This document shows positions 15,601 to 25,031 of a DNA stretch of 42,411 nt, one piece after another (within the stretch, counting starts at the first letter, position 1; each line of letters starts with the position of its first letter). The notes beneath the pieces are model-generated. The model worked only from the letters and a program-made list of their open reading frames with translations, was not told the DNA's origin and made no database searches. Origin of the DNA: Acidobacteriota bacterium (GTDB lineage: Bacteria > Acidobacteriota > Polarisedimenticolia > SMYD01); NCBI GenBank assembly GCA_004356015.1, contig SMYD01000013.1, positions 1 to 42,411 of the forward strand, written 5' to 3'. Both the position numbers and the translations under genes were made by a program.

Positions 15601-17534
15601 TCCTCCTCCTCGCTTCCTGACCGGGTTCCCTCCGTATCACCCTCTCCGCCAGGTGGGGGGAGGGGCTGGCGTGCTTCCCTGAGAGCCGCCGCCAAGGCAC
15701 CGGGATCCACAACGGGGCCCACGCAGCGTTCACCGACGCAGATCATGGCACCGGCGGCCGGGGGCGCGCTACCGGGCTGGGGGCCACCCCTGAGGATCAC
15801 CACGCTTCCGGCTGCAGGCAGCAGCAAGGCGGCTCGCCGCAGGGCGCGGCCGGCATCAGCAGGAAGAACGGCTCTGACAGGCGGCAACGAGGCTGCCAGG
15901 ACCGCTTCGGTATACGGCGCGGCATGCGCACCGGACATGAGGGGGATCGTTCTGCGCAGGGCACCGAGAATCTGTTCGCCCACAAGACGCCATGCAGGCG
16001 TTGTCGTGAGGGACGCCAGGCGAAAGGAGGCGAGCGCCAGACGGCTGTTGAGGCCGCGGTGAATCCGGGGACGCCGCATTTTTCCGACCGCCTCTGCATT
16101 GCTCACCCTGTCAACGAATAAGCCTGCCGGACGGCGCAGGTTGGCGCGGCAGAAAGCATGGATATCCAGAGCCCGTTCCAGGTCCCCGGGGAGGCCCCTG
16201 ACCTGGAAGGCCATGAGCAGTGCCTCCAGAACCGCCACCTGATCCGCAAGGATCCCGCGCAACCGCGGTGTCCCCGACTCATCCAGATATCGGGCCACGC
16301 CACGACCCCTGGTATAGAGATGCCGAACGATAGAGTCCACCGCCGCCAGACCGGATTCCTCCAGCTTGTCGTCCTCCAGCAGGGCGCCGGCCTCCATGAG
16401 TCCCATGGCCGCCATGGCCAGAGCCTCACCCAGGGGACGAATGACGAGACTCGGGGGGCGCAAGGACTCCCGCCCTTCCTCATCGGACTGAAAGTAAGTG
16501 CCCGGGTCATCCCCGCCAAGCGATCCCTGCTGGGAAAAGGCCAGGGTGCCATCCTCTCTGGCCAGCACAGCAAGCAGGAATCGAGCCGTATCCCTGAGGC
16601 CGGCGCGAATCGTCTCGTCGTCCGGTGCAAGCATCGCCGCGGAGGTCAGCAGGCGCAGAGCACGGCCATTTTCAAGCAACCGTTTTTCGAGAGCCGGAAC
16701 ACCCCACTCCCTGGTGGTGGCGAAATGGTGGAACCCGCCGTCCACCTTGTCGTGGATGGAGCCGGCCAACATGCCGCCGGCGGTGGCCGCCACCGCACGC
16801 CGCAACGCCGGCTGATCCGACTCACCGGCCAGAATCCTGAAAAGGCGCACAGAATCATCCTCGATGAACTTCCATCCCCTGCCGTAGCCCCCATGGGTGA
16901 AGTCCAATCCCTCTCGGGTGCGCGCAATGAGCTCTTCCAGCTGTCCCACAGGCACAGGCCCCGGATCATACTCACCGAGCTTCTGTTCCAGTTCGCCCAC
17001 TTCCCTCGCCTTACGTGCAAGATCCTGCCCATGGACGTCAAAATAGGTCACCACCTGCCTCATGTATCCGTTGAGCCCGTCAGCAGACGTGAAATACCCA
17101 CCCACCCGTTCCAGAGAGGAGGCATCGCCCACCTCGTAGATCGGTTCGCCGTTGGGAAGAAGGAAAATCAGGGTCGGGACCGTGCCCACGACGTAGCGTG
17201 CGGCCAGATCGGGGCGCAGGTCGGCATCCACCACCACGGGCACAAACCACCTGGCGACATTCCGCACGACCGATGCTCTCGCCAGCACCGACTCCTCCAT
17301 GACCAGGCACAAGCGGCAGTCCACAGCGCGCAGGTAGAGCATCACCGGACGCCGCAGGCCTGTTGCCAGTTCAAAAGTCTCGCGGCTCCAGGATCGCCAC
17401 GCGATCCGTATCTGTCCGGTCTTCACATCCAGCTCGGCCCCACCGTCATCCAGCCGGGCGGCGTCGGCGGTGGCCGGCGCCATGAGACTGAACAGAGCCA
17501 GAGTGAGGGCCAGAACGAGGGCAGGGCGCCCCAT
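15597..17534 (-). CDS. Exported Spata20/YyaL (DUF255)-like protein
   Basis: The 645-residue protein begins with a signal peptide (residues 1 to about 25). A thioredoxin-like domain (about 45-180) and a long all-helical region resembling the six-hairpin glycosidase fold follow, which is the order seen in Spata20/YyaL proteins. In most family members the thioredoxin domain carries a C-H-W-C type motif; here it reads C-R-L-C ('AVDCRLCLVMEES'), keeping both Cys. The C-terminus is acidic and Pro/Gly-rich. The family's biochemical role is not established. Export is unusual, since many relatives are predicted cytoplasmic. The ATG overlaps the preceding stop (TGATG). Confidence 0.8.
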   Translation of the reverse strand: MGRPALVLALTLALFSLMAPATADAARLDDGGAELDVKTGQIRIAWRSWSRETFELATGLRRPVMLYLRAVDCRLCLVMEESVLARASVVRNVARWFVPVVVDADLRPDLAARYVVGTVPTLIFLLPNGEPIYEVGDASSLERVGGYFTSADGLNGYMRQVVTYFDVHGQDLARKAREVGELEQKLGEYDPGPVPVGQLEELIARTREGLDFTHGGYGRGWKFIEDDSVRLFRILAGESDQPALRRAVAATAGGMLAGSIHDKVDGGFHHFATTREWGVPALEKRLLENGRALRLLTSAAMLAPDDETIRAGLRDTARFLLAVLAREDGTLAFSQQGSLGGDDPGTYFQSDEEGRESLRPPSLVIRPLGEALAMAAMGLMEAGALLEDDKLEESGLAAVDSIVRHLYTRGRGVARYLDESGTPRLRGILADQVAVLEALLMAFQVRGLPGDLERALDIHAFCRANLRRPAGLFVDRVSNAEAVGKMRRPRIHRGLNSRLALASFRLASLTTTPAWRLVGEQILGALRRTIPLMSGAHAAPYTEAVLAASLPPVRAVLPADAGRALRRAALLLPAAGSVVILRGGPQPGSAPPAAGAMICVGERCVGPVVDPGALAAALREARQPLPPPGGEGDTEGTRSGSEEEE

Positions 17535-17845
17535 CAGACGTCGCTGGCCAGAAAGCTGATGAGAGGGCGCCCCAGACGCTTTTCGGCCCGCTCTGCCAGC
17601 GACGGCATTCCCGATGCCCCCCGGTCCAGCAATACCCGCTCCACCCGCACCATGGGATAGAAGACCAGGGAGAAATGCTGCATGGGATCCCCGCCGTCGG
17701 CCATGTCCTGCAACCAGCTGTCGAAGAGCTCCACGGACAATCCCTCGAGGGTCACACCCCGTTCATCCAGGGCACGCAGCACGCCCCAGATCTGCTCCCT
17801 GGGATCGTGCAGCGTGATCACCACAACATGTCCAGGCTGAATCAC
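17534..17845 (-). CDS. Small conserved-looking protein of unknown function
   Basis: This 103-residue soluble protein is not recognised. It has a beta-rich N-terminus ('GHVVVITLHDPREQIWGVL'), a hydrophobic middle ('HFSLVFYPMVRVERVLLD') and a C-terminal helix with 'SLAERAEKRLGRPL'. The layout of strands around a loop recalls small beta-barrel (Sm-like) proteins, but this is a weak impression. It is clearly coding: the GTG start overlaps the epimerase stop (GTGA), AAGGAGC precedes it, and its own stop overlaps the next ATG. Its place between epimerase and Spata20-like genes gives no firm function. Confidence 0.8.
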   Translation of the reverse strand: MIQPGHVVVITLHDPREQIWGVLRALDERGVTLEGLSVELFDSWLQDMADGGDPMQHFSLVFYPMVRVERVLLDRGASGMPSLAERAEKRLGRPLISFLASDV

Positions 17846-18269
17846 GAACGCTCCTTTTCCACAAGCTCAACCAGCACGCCGGCCATTCCCCGGGGATGAA
17901 TGAAGGCCACGCGACTCCCACCGGCGCCTGCTCTCGGCTTCTCATCCACCAGCTCCACGCCCGCCTTCCTGAGTCTTTCCAGCGTGGCCTCAAGGTTATC
18001 CACCTGGAAGCAGAGATGATGAATGCCTTCTCCCCTGCGCTGCAGAAAGCGGGCAATGGGCGAGTCATCACCGGTTGGCTCCAGGAATTCCAGCCTGGTG
18101 TCACCCATGGGGAGGAAGGCGACGCGGACCTTCTCCGTCGGCAGCTCCTCGATGTCAACGACGGTCAGTCCCAGGCCCTTCTCATAGGGCGCAAGGGCCT
18201 CTTCCAGGGAGCGCACGGCAACCCCCACATGGTCCAGGCGGCCGGGCGCGACATCCTGCTTCCGACGGG

Positions 18270-18273
<4 letters not shown>
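17842..18273 (-). CDS. mce: Methylmalonyl-CoA epimerase
   Basis: The 143-residue protein is a vicinal-oxygen-chelate fold enzyme. It shows 'LDHVGVAV' with the first metal His, 'LEFLEP', 'GIHHLCFQVDN' with the second metal His, and 'VLVELVE' with the last metal Glu. It interconverts (2S)- and (2R)-methylmalonyl-CoA, linking propionyl-CoA carboxylation and the B12-dependent mutase. Its direct neighbour meaB supports the assignment over other glyoxalase-like enzymes. The GTG start overlaps the meaB stop (GTGA). No mutase gene lies in the window. Confidence 0.92.
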
Positions 18274-19220
<947 letters not shown>

Positions 19221-19224
19221 GGGT

Positions 19225-20367
19225 TCAGGCATCCAGCAGGCGGCGGGCAATGACCAGGCGCTGGATCTCCGACGTCCCCTCACCGATGGTACAGATCTTG
19301 GCATCCCGGTAGAATTTCTCCACGGGATAGTCCTTGGTATATCCATATCCGCCATGAATCTGGACCGCCTCGTTGGCCACGCGCACGACCACCTCGGATG
19401 AATACAACTTGGCCATGGCGGCGGCGAGGTTCACGTCCTCGCCCCGGTCCTTCATATCGGCCGCCCGGTACACCAGCATTCGCGCCGCGGCAATCTCGGT
19501 GGCCATGTCGGCCAGCTTCCACTGAATGGCCTGAAAAGACGAGATAGGCCGATTGAACTGCCTGCGTTCCTTGCTGTAGGCCAGTGACGCCTCATAGGCC
19601 CCACGGGCCATGCCCACAGCCAGGGCACCGATGGAGATGCGTCCACCGTCCAGGATCTGCAGCGCGTTCACGAACCCATCGCCGCGCTTGCCCAGGAGAT
19701 TGTCCAAAGGGATGCGACAATCCTCCATGATCAGTTCGGCGGTATCCGAGGCCCGGCATCCCATCTTGTCTTCTTTCTTGCCCGGCTTGAAGCCCTGAGT
19801 GCCCCGCTCGATGATGAAGGCTGAAATTCCCCTCTTGCCTTGTCCCGGGTCGGTCACCGCGAAGACAACCGCGATGTCCCCCGAAGCACCATGGGTCGCG
19901 AAGGTCTTGGCGCCATTGAGGACCCAGGTGCCATCTTCCAGGACCGCTGTGCTGCGCGTCCCGCCGGCATCGCTGCCGGCCGTTGGCTCGGTCAGCGACC
20001 AGCTGCCGATCTTCTCCCCCCGGGCCAGCGGCACCAGGTATCGCTGTTTCTGATCCTCACTCCCGAACATGAAGATGTGGTTGGAGCAGAGGGAATTGTG
20101 TGCGGCCACCGACAGACCGAGAGCGCCGTCCACAGCCGAGATCTCCTCGATGACCGTGACGTAGTCCACGTAGGAGAGGCCCGCGCCGCCGTATTCCTCG
20201 GGGAACAGGCATCCCAGAAGGCCCAGCTTCCCGGCCGCGGCCATGATCTCACGCGGGAACGTCTGGGACTCGTCCAGCGCCCGGCTATGGGGAGCAATCT
20301 CCCGGCGGGCGAACTCACGCACGGTCCTCTGCAGCGCTTGCTGCTCATCATTGAGTTCGAAGTCCAT
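19225..20367 (-). CDS. Acyl-CoA dehydrogenase (short-chain/butyryl type)
   Basis: The 380-residue flavoprotein has the full acyl-CoA dehydrogenase layout. It shows '[12 protein letters not shown]' and '[13 protein letters not shown]' from the FAD/substrate site, '[21 protein letters not shown]', '[22 protein letters not shown]' and 'IGEGTSEIQ', whose first Glu sits at the usual catalytic-base position. It introduces an alpha-beta double bond into acyl-CoA esters, with electrons passing to ETF. Sequence style suggests a short-chain or butyryl-CoA enzyme; the exact chain length is not certain. The ATG at 20367 has GGGAG upstream. It is the first gene of the run, behind a near-consensus promoter. 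Confidence 0.94.
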   Translation of the reverse strand: MDFELNDEQQALQRTVREFARREIAPHSRALDESQTFPREIMAAAGKLGLLGCLFPEEYGGAGLSYVDYVTVIEEISAVDGALGLSVAAHNSLCSNHIFMFGSEDQKQRYLVPLARGEKIGSWSLTEPTAGSDAGGTRSTAVLEDGTWVLNGAKTFATHGASGDIAVVFAVTDPGQGKRGISAFIIERGTQGFKPGKKEDKMGCRASDTAELIMEDCRIPLDNLLGKRGDGFVNALQILDGGRISIGALAVGMARGAYEASLAYSKERRQFNRPISSFQAIQWKLADMATEIAAARMLVYRAADMKDRGEDVNLAAAMAKLYSSEVVVRVANEAVQIHGGYGYTKDYPVEKFYRDAKICTIGEGTSEIQRLVIARRLLDA

Positions 20368-20440
20368 CCCTGCTCCCGGCGATCCTTTCAGACCTGGACA
20401 ATCCGCCACAAATCTTCTGTTTCCTTGCGTTTGTTGGTCG

Positions 20441-20470
20441 ATTATAGAAGCCGGATCAGGGACTGGTCAA
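20441..20470 (-). promoter_or_regulatory. Strong promoter of the acyl-CoA dehydrogenase-meaB-mce run
   Basis: TTGACC (20470-20465) and a perfect TATAAT (20446-20441) lie 18 bases apart on the minus strand, the closest match to a housekeeping promoter in the window. The leader to the ATG would be about 67 bases. It lies in the 138-base divergent gap shared with the plus-strand gene at 20506. No operator palindrome was noticed. Confidence 0.75.
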
Positions 20471-20493
20471 GGCAGCCCATCCCGGGGATCACG

Positions 20494-20499
20494 TAGAAT
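20494..20499 (+). promoter_or_regulatory. -10 box of a predicted leaderless transcript
   Basis: TAGAAT ends six bases before the ATG at 20506. This is the same sequence and spacing as upstream of ksgA. No convincing -35 box is found at 16-18 bases, and only a weak GGGG precedes the start codon. Confidence 0.5.
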
Positions 20500-20505
20500 C
20501 GGGGC

Positions 20506-21195
20506 ATGCATCGAGGCAGATCAGGGTTGTCCTCCCAGTCCGGCGCCCACAGACGCTGCCGTGTCATTCTCACCACCCTCACCCTGGGATCTCTGCCTGC
20601 ATGGCTTCTGGCAGCCCTGGGGCCTCTGCCCGCCCAGAGTGGCGGACTGCGCTGGAGTTTCCTGCTGGCCTCGCCCCTGCTGACCACGGCCCTCCTCCTC
20701 ACAAGTGCCTATGGCATGGCCAGGGAAAGCACCGGCCGTGGCGCCGGCCGGGCACTGACTCTCGCCAGTATCCTGTTCATCATTCTGGCCACGGCCATGG
20801 CCGTTCCCATCCTCGTCTTTCCACGTCTGCCACCGGCAACGGCGCGCCTGATCATGCTGAGCCGGCTGCCGGTAGATCGCCTGAACCGGCAGGCCATGAC
20901 CCACCCCGATCCCAGGCAGCGGCTGGAGTCCGCCCTGAGCCTCTATATGCAGACCGGGCGCCCCGTCATGTTCCTGGACCGGACAGGCCATCCCGCGATC
21001 TACAGCCCGGACGCCGACGAGTCTTCCCGACTGGCCGTGCCACGGTGGCTGGCGGCCCGACCCGGTGCTCTGCCGGGCGAACGGCGCGTTCTGGCCGTGT
21101 CCGATCTCCTGCTCATCTTCGTCATCCTGGGTGGCCTGCCCCTGGCGATCCGCAGTGGGGCACACCCAGCGCCGTCTCCCCGACCGCCTGACTGA
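20506..21195 (+). CDS. Membrane protein of unknown function
   Basis: I do not recognise this 229-residue protein. It has about four hydrophobic segments (about 20-43, 49-70, 82-106 and 196-216), with a region of about 85 residues between the third and fourth that contains 'RPVMFLDRTGHPAIYSP'. It is the only plus-strand gene in the first 30 kb and stands alone, converging on hemW with a 15-base gap. Coding evidence is moderate: one long open frame, a plausible leaderless -10 box and membrane-protein composition. The opposite strand is also open over much of the stretch, so a false gene is possible but less likely. Confidence 0.6.
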   Translation: MHRGRSGLSSQSGAHRRCRVILTTLTLGSLPAWLLAALGPLPAQSGGLRWSFLLASPLLTTALLLTSAYGMARESTGRGAGRALTLASILFIILATAMAVPILVFPRLPPATARLIMLSRLPVDRLNRQAMTHPDPRQRLESALSLYMQTGRPVMFLDRTGHPAIYSPDADESSRLAVPRWLAARPGALPGERRVLAVSDLLLIFVILGGLPLAIRSGAHPAPSPRPPD

Positions 21196-21210
21196 GTGGA
21201 CTCCCCCGCT

Positions 21211-22386
21211 TCAGGGCAGGAACGCCTGAAACACTTCGTTGCTCAGGAGAACACCCCGGGGGGTCAGCCGCAGGCGATCTCCCTGCCGCACCAGGAGTCC
21301 AGCGGAGATCACCCGCGCAAGGCGCTTCATGGGCGGCGACGCATGCCGATTGCCTGACCGCCTGACGACCTCAGCGACGCTCACACCTGCATCCAGGCGC
21401 AGGCCAAGAATCCACACCTCAGCAGTGCGCTCCTCCAGGCCGGACGGATCACGTTCGAGAGGTGGGTCTTCCCGGCGCCTGGCAGCGGCAAGATACGCAG
21501 CCAGATCGCGGGTCACCCCATGACGTTTCCCCGCCACAAGGGAATGGGAGGAGACACCGAATCCGAGGACATCCTGGCACCGCCAATAGCGCAGGTTATG
21601 CTGCGACTGGCAACCGGGCCCGGCAAAATTGCTGATCTCGTAACGTGCAAGGCCCGCCCTGGCCAGTTGCTCCACCGCGCGCGGATAGACGTCCGCGAAC
21701 CAGTCCTCATCGGGGGCATGGGCGCGGCCCGCCTGGACCTGGCGCGCCAGACTCGTGACGCCTCCCACTTCCTCTTCATCCAGTTCAAGAAGGTACATGG
21801 AAAGGTGATCCGGCTCCAGCTCCGTGGCCCGCCGGAGATCATCCAGCAGGTGGTCACCCTGGACGCCGGCGATGATGTCCAGGCTGACCTGGCCGATGCC
21901 CGCCTCCCGCACCCGCTTCAGCGCGACTCCGATGCGCTTCCCGTCGTGCCGCCGGCCAAGGGCCCGCAGAACAGAGTCGCGGAAGGACTGGGCTCCCAGG
22001 CTCACCCGCGTCACACCAAGCGCCTGCCACCCGCCGGCCGCCTCCCGGGTGACCGTTTCGGGATTGGCTTCGAGGGTCACCTCGGCGCCTTCCTGCAGAA
22101 CGAAATGATCGTGAATGGCACCCAGAACATGCTCCATCTGCGCGTGCGTCAGGAGTGAAGGCGTTCCCCCGCCGAGAAACACGGTGGAGATCCTGCGTCC
22201 ATGCTGGGGAGGCAGGGTCACTCCCCCCCTGCTCCGCCCATGGCGCGCGACACTGCGAATCTCCTCTGCCAGGGACTGAACGTACTCTTCACGGGTCCCC
22301 TGGTGGTCCGTGACGGTGGTGAAGGCACAGTACGAGCAGCGGGCGGCACAAAAGGGAAGATGCAGATAGATGCCCGCGGGTTCCAT
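21211..22386 (-). CDS. hemW: Radical SAM haem chaperone HemW (CPO-like)
   Basis: The 391-residue protein has the radical SAM iron-sulfur motif C-x3-C-x2-C ('CAARCSYC'), preceded by 'YLHLPF'. It also has 'VFLGGGTPSLL', 'EVTLEANPETV', 'RVSLGAQSF' and the C-terminal 'HNLRYWR' that marks HemW and oxygen-independent coproporphyrinogen oxidase relatives. HemW is thought to handle haem rather than oxidise coproporphyrinogen, and the Cys spacing favours HemW. It starts nine bases after the BatE-like gene, so it is the last gene of the moxR-bat run, an uncommon partner there. Confidence 0.9.
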   Translation of the reverse strand: MEPAGIYLHLPFCAARCSYCAFTTVTDHQGTREEYVQSLAEEIRSVARHGRSRGGVTLPPQHGRRISTVFLGGGTPSLLTHAQMEHVLGAIHDHFVLQEGAEVTLEANPETVTREAAGGWQALGVTRVSLGAQSFRDSVLRALGRRHDGKRIGVALKRVREAGIGQVSLDIIAGVQGDHLLDDLRRATELEPDHLSMYLLELDEEEVGGVTSLARQVQAGRAHAPDEDWFADVYPRAVEQLARAGLARYEISNFAGPGCQSQHNLRYWRCQDVLGFGVSSHSLVAGKRHGVTRDLAAYLAAARRREDPPLERDPSGLEERTAEVWILGLRLDAGVSVAEVVRRSGNRHASPPMKRLARVISAGLLVRQGDRLRLTPRGVLLSNEVFQAFLP

Positions 22387-22395
22387 GGCAGTCGC

Positions 22396-23214
22396 TCAGA
22401 TGGGAGCCACGGCAGTGGACGGCACCCAGCCGCGCAGGCCATTGGGCAGAAGAACCTCCATCCAGTCGCCCCGGCGCCGGCGCACGCGCACCTTCAGGCC
22501 TTCATGAATGGTGGTTATACGCACCGCGCTTTCGCCCGGTGCCGAGAGGAGGTCGGCTCGCGCCGGTTGCACGATGCCCTGAAGCACCACATCCCGGCGA
22601 TAGACCAGCAACCCGAGGACAGCGCCGCTGCACATGACAACCAGCAGGGCCACGGGGAGCAGGTAGGCCGCCAGACGCCGCAGGCGCGGCACCCTCATGA
22701 ACAACGCTCCCGCCAGGCAGGCATTGAAGAACCACCATGAGACAAGAAAGAGGGATGTGGCGACGGCGGCGGGAAGACGTCCATGCCAGCGCCAGAGAGA
22801 CTCCAGGGGATCGCTGTCTTCTGCACCGCCCACGCGATCGATGATGCGGTCCCCGGCAAAGAGCAGGTTCTCCAGGATGACGCTGTCCGCAGGTGCCCGG
22901 CGTCGGGCCCGCTCCCACGCCAGAATGCTCTCACCGGTTCGGCCCAGCCTGTAAAGACAGTTCCCCAGATTGTAATAAGCAGCGGCACTATCCCGTCCTC
23001 CCTGCACCAGGCGGCGGTATTGTTCCTCAGCGACCGTGAAATCGCCGCGTTCATAAGCCTCCGCCCCGGCTGTGGCCAGCTCAACGGCTTCGGCGTCACT
23101 GAGGGGATCCCGTGCCAGTTCCTGCCCGACAGCGGTGAAGGGAGCTACCAGCATCAGGGACAGCAGCGCAAGAAACATGGGCTGAAACAGGCCGCTGGCG
23201 GCATGACGTTCCAT
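22396..23214 (-). CDS. BatE-like TPR and SH3 membrane protein
   Basis: The 272-residue protein has a signal-like N-terminus (about 10-32), a TPR region (about 45-120, 'AAAYYNLGNCLYRLGR'), two membrane segments (about 150-175 and 190-212) and a C-terminal bacterial SH3 domain ('GLKVRVRRRRGDWMEVLL' then 'GLRGWVPS'). This TPR, membrane and SH3 order is that of BatE in aerotolerance operons. The ATG overlaps the batD stop (TGATG). It probably joins the BatA/B complex at the inner membrane, with the SH3 domain on the periplasmic side. The function in any organism is only partly understood. Confidence 0.8.
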   Translation of the reverse strand: MERHAASGLFQPMFLALLSLMLVAPFTAVGQELARDPLSDAEAVELATAGAEAYERGDFTVAEEQYRRLVQGGRDSAAAYYNLGNCLYRLGRTGESILAWERARRRAPADSVILENLLFAGDRIIDRVGGAEDSDPLESLWRWHGRLPAAVATSLFLVSWWFFNACLAGALFMRVPRLRRLAAYLLPVALLVVMCSGAVLGLLVYRRDVVLQGIVQPARADLLSAPGESAVRITTIHEGLKVRVRRRRGDWMEVLLPNGLRGWVPSTAVAPI

Positions 23215-25031
23215 CAGAGGTTGTCCTCCAGGGCATCCAGGGCCAGGCCGGCACGGGCCACCATCTCGCTGCGCGCCCCCCCGCCGCCGGCCGGCGAGAA
23301 ACGTGCACAATCACATTCCTCGAGCACGGCCAGGTACTCGCCGGCGATATGCTCCGAGATCCGCCGCCGGGCCAGGAGCGCCGCGATCCGGTCATAGGTC
23401 AATCCTGTGGCCGGCGTATTGAACTTGTCGGCGACAAACTCGGTCAAAGCCTGCGCCACGAGGCGGTAAAAGTCCCTGGGATCATCACTGCCGGCCAGGG
23501 CGGTGGCATGGTTCAGCCGTCGCCTTGACGCCCTGCGGGCGCGCCGGCGCCTGACGGCGGGAAGACGGATCAGCGTTCGCCGCGTCCGCCAGCGATAGCC
23601 CAGGACAGCAAGGTTCATCAGCGGAGGCAACCCCAGAAACAACCAGAACCAACCCGATCGGTACATGTCCCGGCCGGCCGCCGCCGGGACAGGAGCCAGC
23701 GGCTTGATGAAATGAATATCCGCCCCCAGCCTTTTCAGATCCTGGCGCAACGGTGACAACCCGACGGCACCCTCCGCCAGTCTGGGCCCCTGGGCGATCA
23801 GTTCCAGTTTCTCGCCCACCAGGGTTTCATAGCGCCTGCTTTCGGGATCGAAATAGCTGAAGCTGACCGCCGGTAGAGGCTGCCGTCCCGGTATGTGGGG
23901 AACCAGGATGTATTCCCAGCGCCGAGCCGTGGCAAAGGGCCCCAGGGAAGTCGGGTCCAGGCTCTGTTCCTGGGGGTCGTAGGGTGTGAAGTCGGGCAGC
24001 GGTTCCAGCCTCGGCGCTCGCGCCGACTTCAGATTGCCCACACCCTGGATGTTCACCACGAGCCCCAGTGCTTCTCCGGTGCGGGCAGTCTCGCGATCGG
24101 CCTGCACCTGCATCCGGAACTGTCCCACGGCCCCGCTGAAATCATCGGGGCGCCCTTCCCTGGGCAGAGGACGAACATTCATCTCCACCGGCAGAGTCCG
24201 CCGATAGACCGGCGCCACGGAGCTCAGGTTGAAAAAGAAGGAACGGCCCTGGCGCGACGTGGAGCGCAGAGGTACGGAAAAGGTTACCTGGGGGAGAACT
24301 TTCTTTCCTGACGCCGTGGGCAGAAGAGCCATTTCGCGAATGACGTAGACCCGGTATTCCTGACCGTTCACATTCTCCAGGGTGGCCCTGATCTTTTGAG
24401 GGCCCTCCAGTTCTCGGGCCAGGAAGTCCGGATAGGGTGGCACCTCCTGCAACTGGGGCACTCCTGCCACTTCCACCTTGCTGTAGAGACGATAGCTCAG
24501 AAGCGTGGGCTGCCCCACGAAGGGATCCCTCGGTTCAACGACAGCTCGGACAAAGACATCCTCAGGGTCCGCCATTCCCGGGGACGGTGATGTCGCGGGC
24601 CTTCCCGCCGCGGGGGCGGCAGGCAGGTCACTCACCCTCACCATCTGGGGGGCGGTGGCGTAATTGCTGCCCTCCACCACCAGGGTCAGAGAGGGGATCA
24701 CCAGGCGCCCCGACCGGGTGGGCGCCAGAATCCAGGTGAAACTATGGCGGGAACTGGAGACGCCGTTGACAAAGCGAAGCTGGGACGATGAGGAAGGGCC
24801 GGTGATCACCTGCCAGTCCTCGAGGCCGTCCAGGCGAGGTGGCTGCACCTGCTTCCCCATGGCACCGTCCAGGACCACCCGCAGGCGCACCGTTCCGTCC
24901 ATGGGGATGCTCTCCGGCTCCACCACGGCCCGCACCGCTACGCCCGCGGCCGGCGTCACCGTCACCGCGGCAGCACACAGAATCGTGAGCAGCCAGCCGG
25001 CGAGAAGGTGTCTCTGAGCACTACCAGTCAT
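23214..25031 (-). CDS. batD: BatD-type membrane protein
   Basis: The 605-residue protein has a signal peptide (1 to about 30) and a long exported part of beta-sandwich character ('VVEPESIPMDGTVRLRVVLDG', 'DPFVGQPTLLSYRLYSK', then the family's 'ARTGEALGLVVNIQGVGNLK'). One membrane segment follows near residues 452-475, then a basic cytoplasmic tail. This is the BatD ('oxygen tolerance') layout. The ATG overlaps the end of batC by 11 bases. It is expected to form part of the vWA-domain Bat complex in the inner membrane. The molecular role is not known for certain. Confidence 0.88.
   Translation of the reverse strand: MTGSAQRHLLAGWLLTILCAAAVTVTPAAGVAVRAVVEPESIPMDGTVRLRVVLDGAMGKQVQPPRLDGLEDWQVITGPSSSSQLRFVNGVSSSRHSFTWILAPTRSGRLVIPSLTLVVEGSNYATAPQMVRVSDLPAAPAAGRPATSPSPGMADPEDVFVRAVVEPRDPFVGQPTLLSYRLYSKVEVAGVPQLQEVPPYPDFLARELEGPQKIRATLENVNGQEYRVYVIREMALLPTASGKKVLPQVTFSVPLRSTSRQGRSFFFNLSSVAPVYRRTLPVEMNVRPLPREGRPDDFSGAVGQFRMQVQADRETARTGEALGLVVNIQGVGNLKSARAPRLEPLPDFTPYDPQEQSLDPTSLGPFATARRWEYILVPHIPGRQPLPAVSFSYFDPESRRYETLVGEKLELIAQGPRLAEGAVGLSPLRQDLKRLGADIHFIKPLAPVPAAAGRDMYRSGWFWLFLGLPPLMNLAVLGYRWRTRRTLIRLPAVRRRRARRASRRRLNHATALAGSDDPRDFYRLVAQALTEFVADKFNTPATGLTYDRIAALLARRRISEHIAGEYLAVLEECDCARFSPAGGGGARSEMVARAGLALDALEDNL

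Noticed and set aside
16158-17660. A 500-codon plus-strand open frame opposite the Spata20-like gene
   Set aside because: GC-rich antisense frame with no family match; the minus-strand gene has domains, signal peptide and coupled starts. Similar antisense frames at 26876-28600, 28147-29787 and 31558-33393 were rejected for the same reason.
21210-21240. Terminator-like inverted repeat TTCAGG/CCTGAA near the 3' end of hemW
   Set aside because: Only six base pairs, inside coding sequence and without a T-run.
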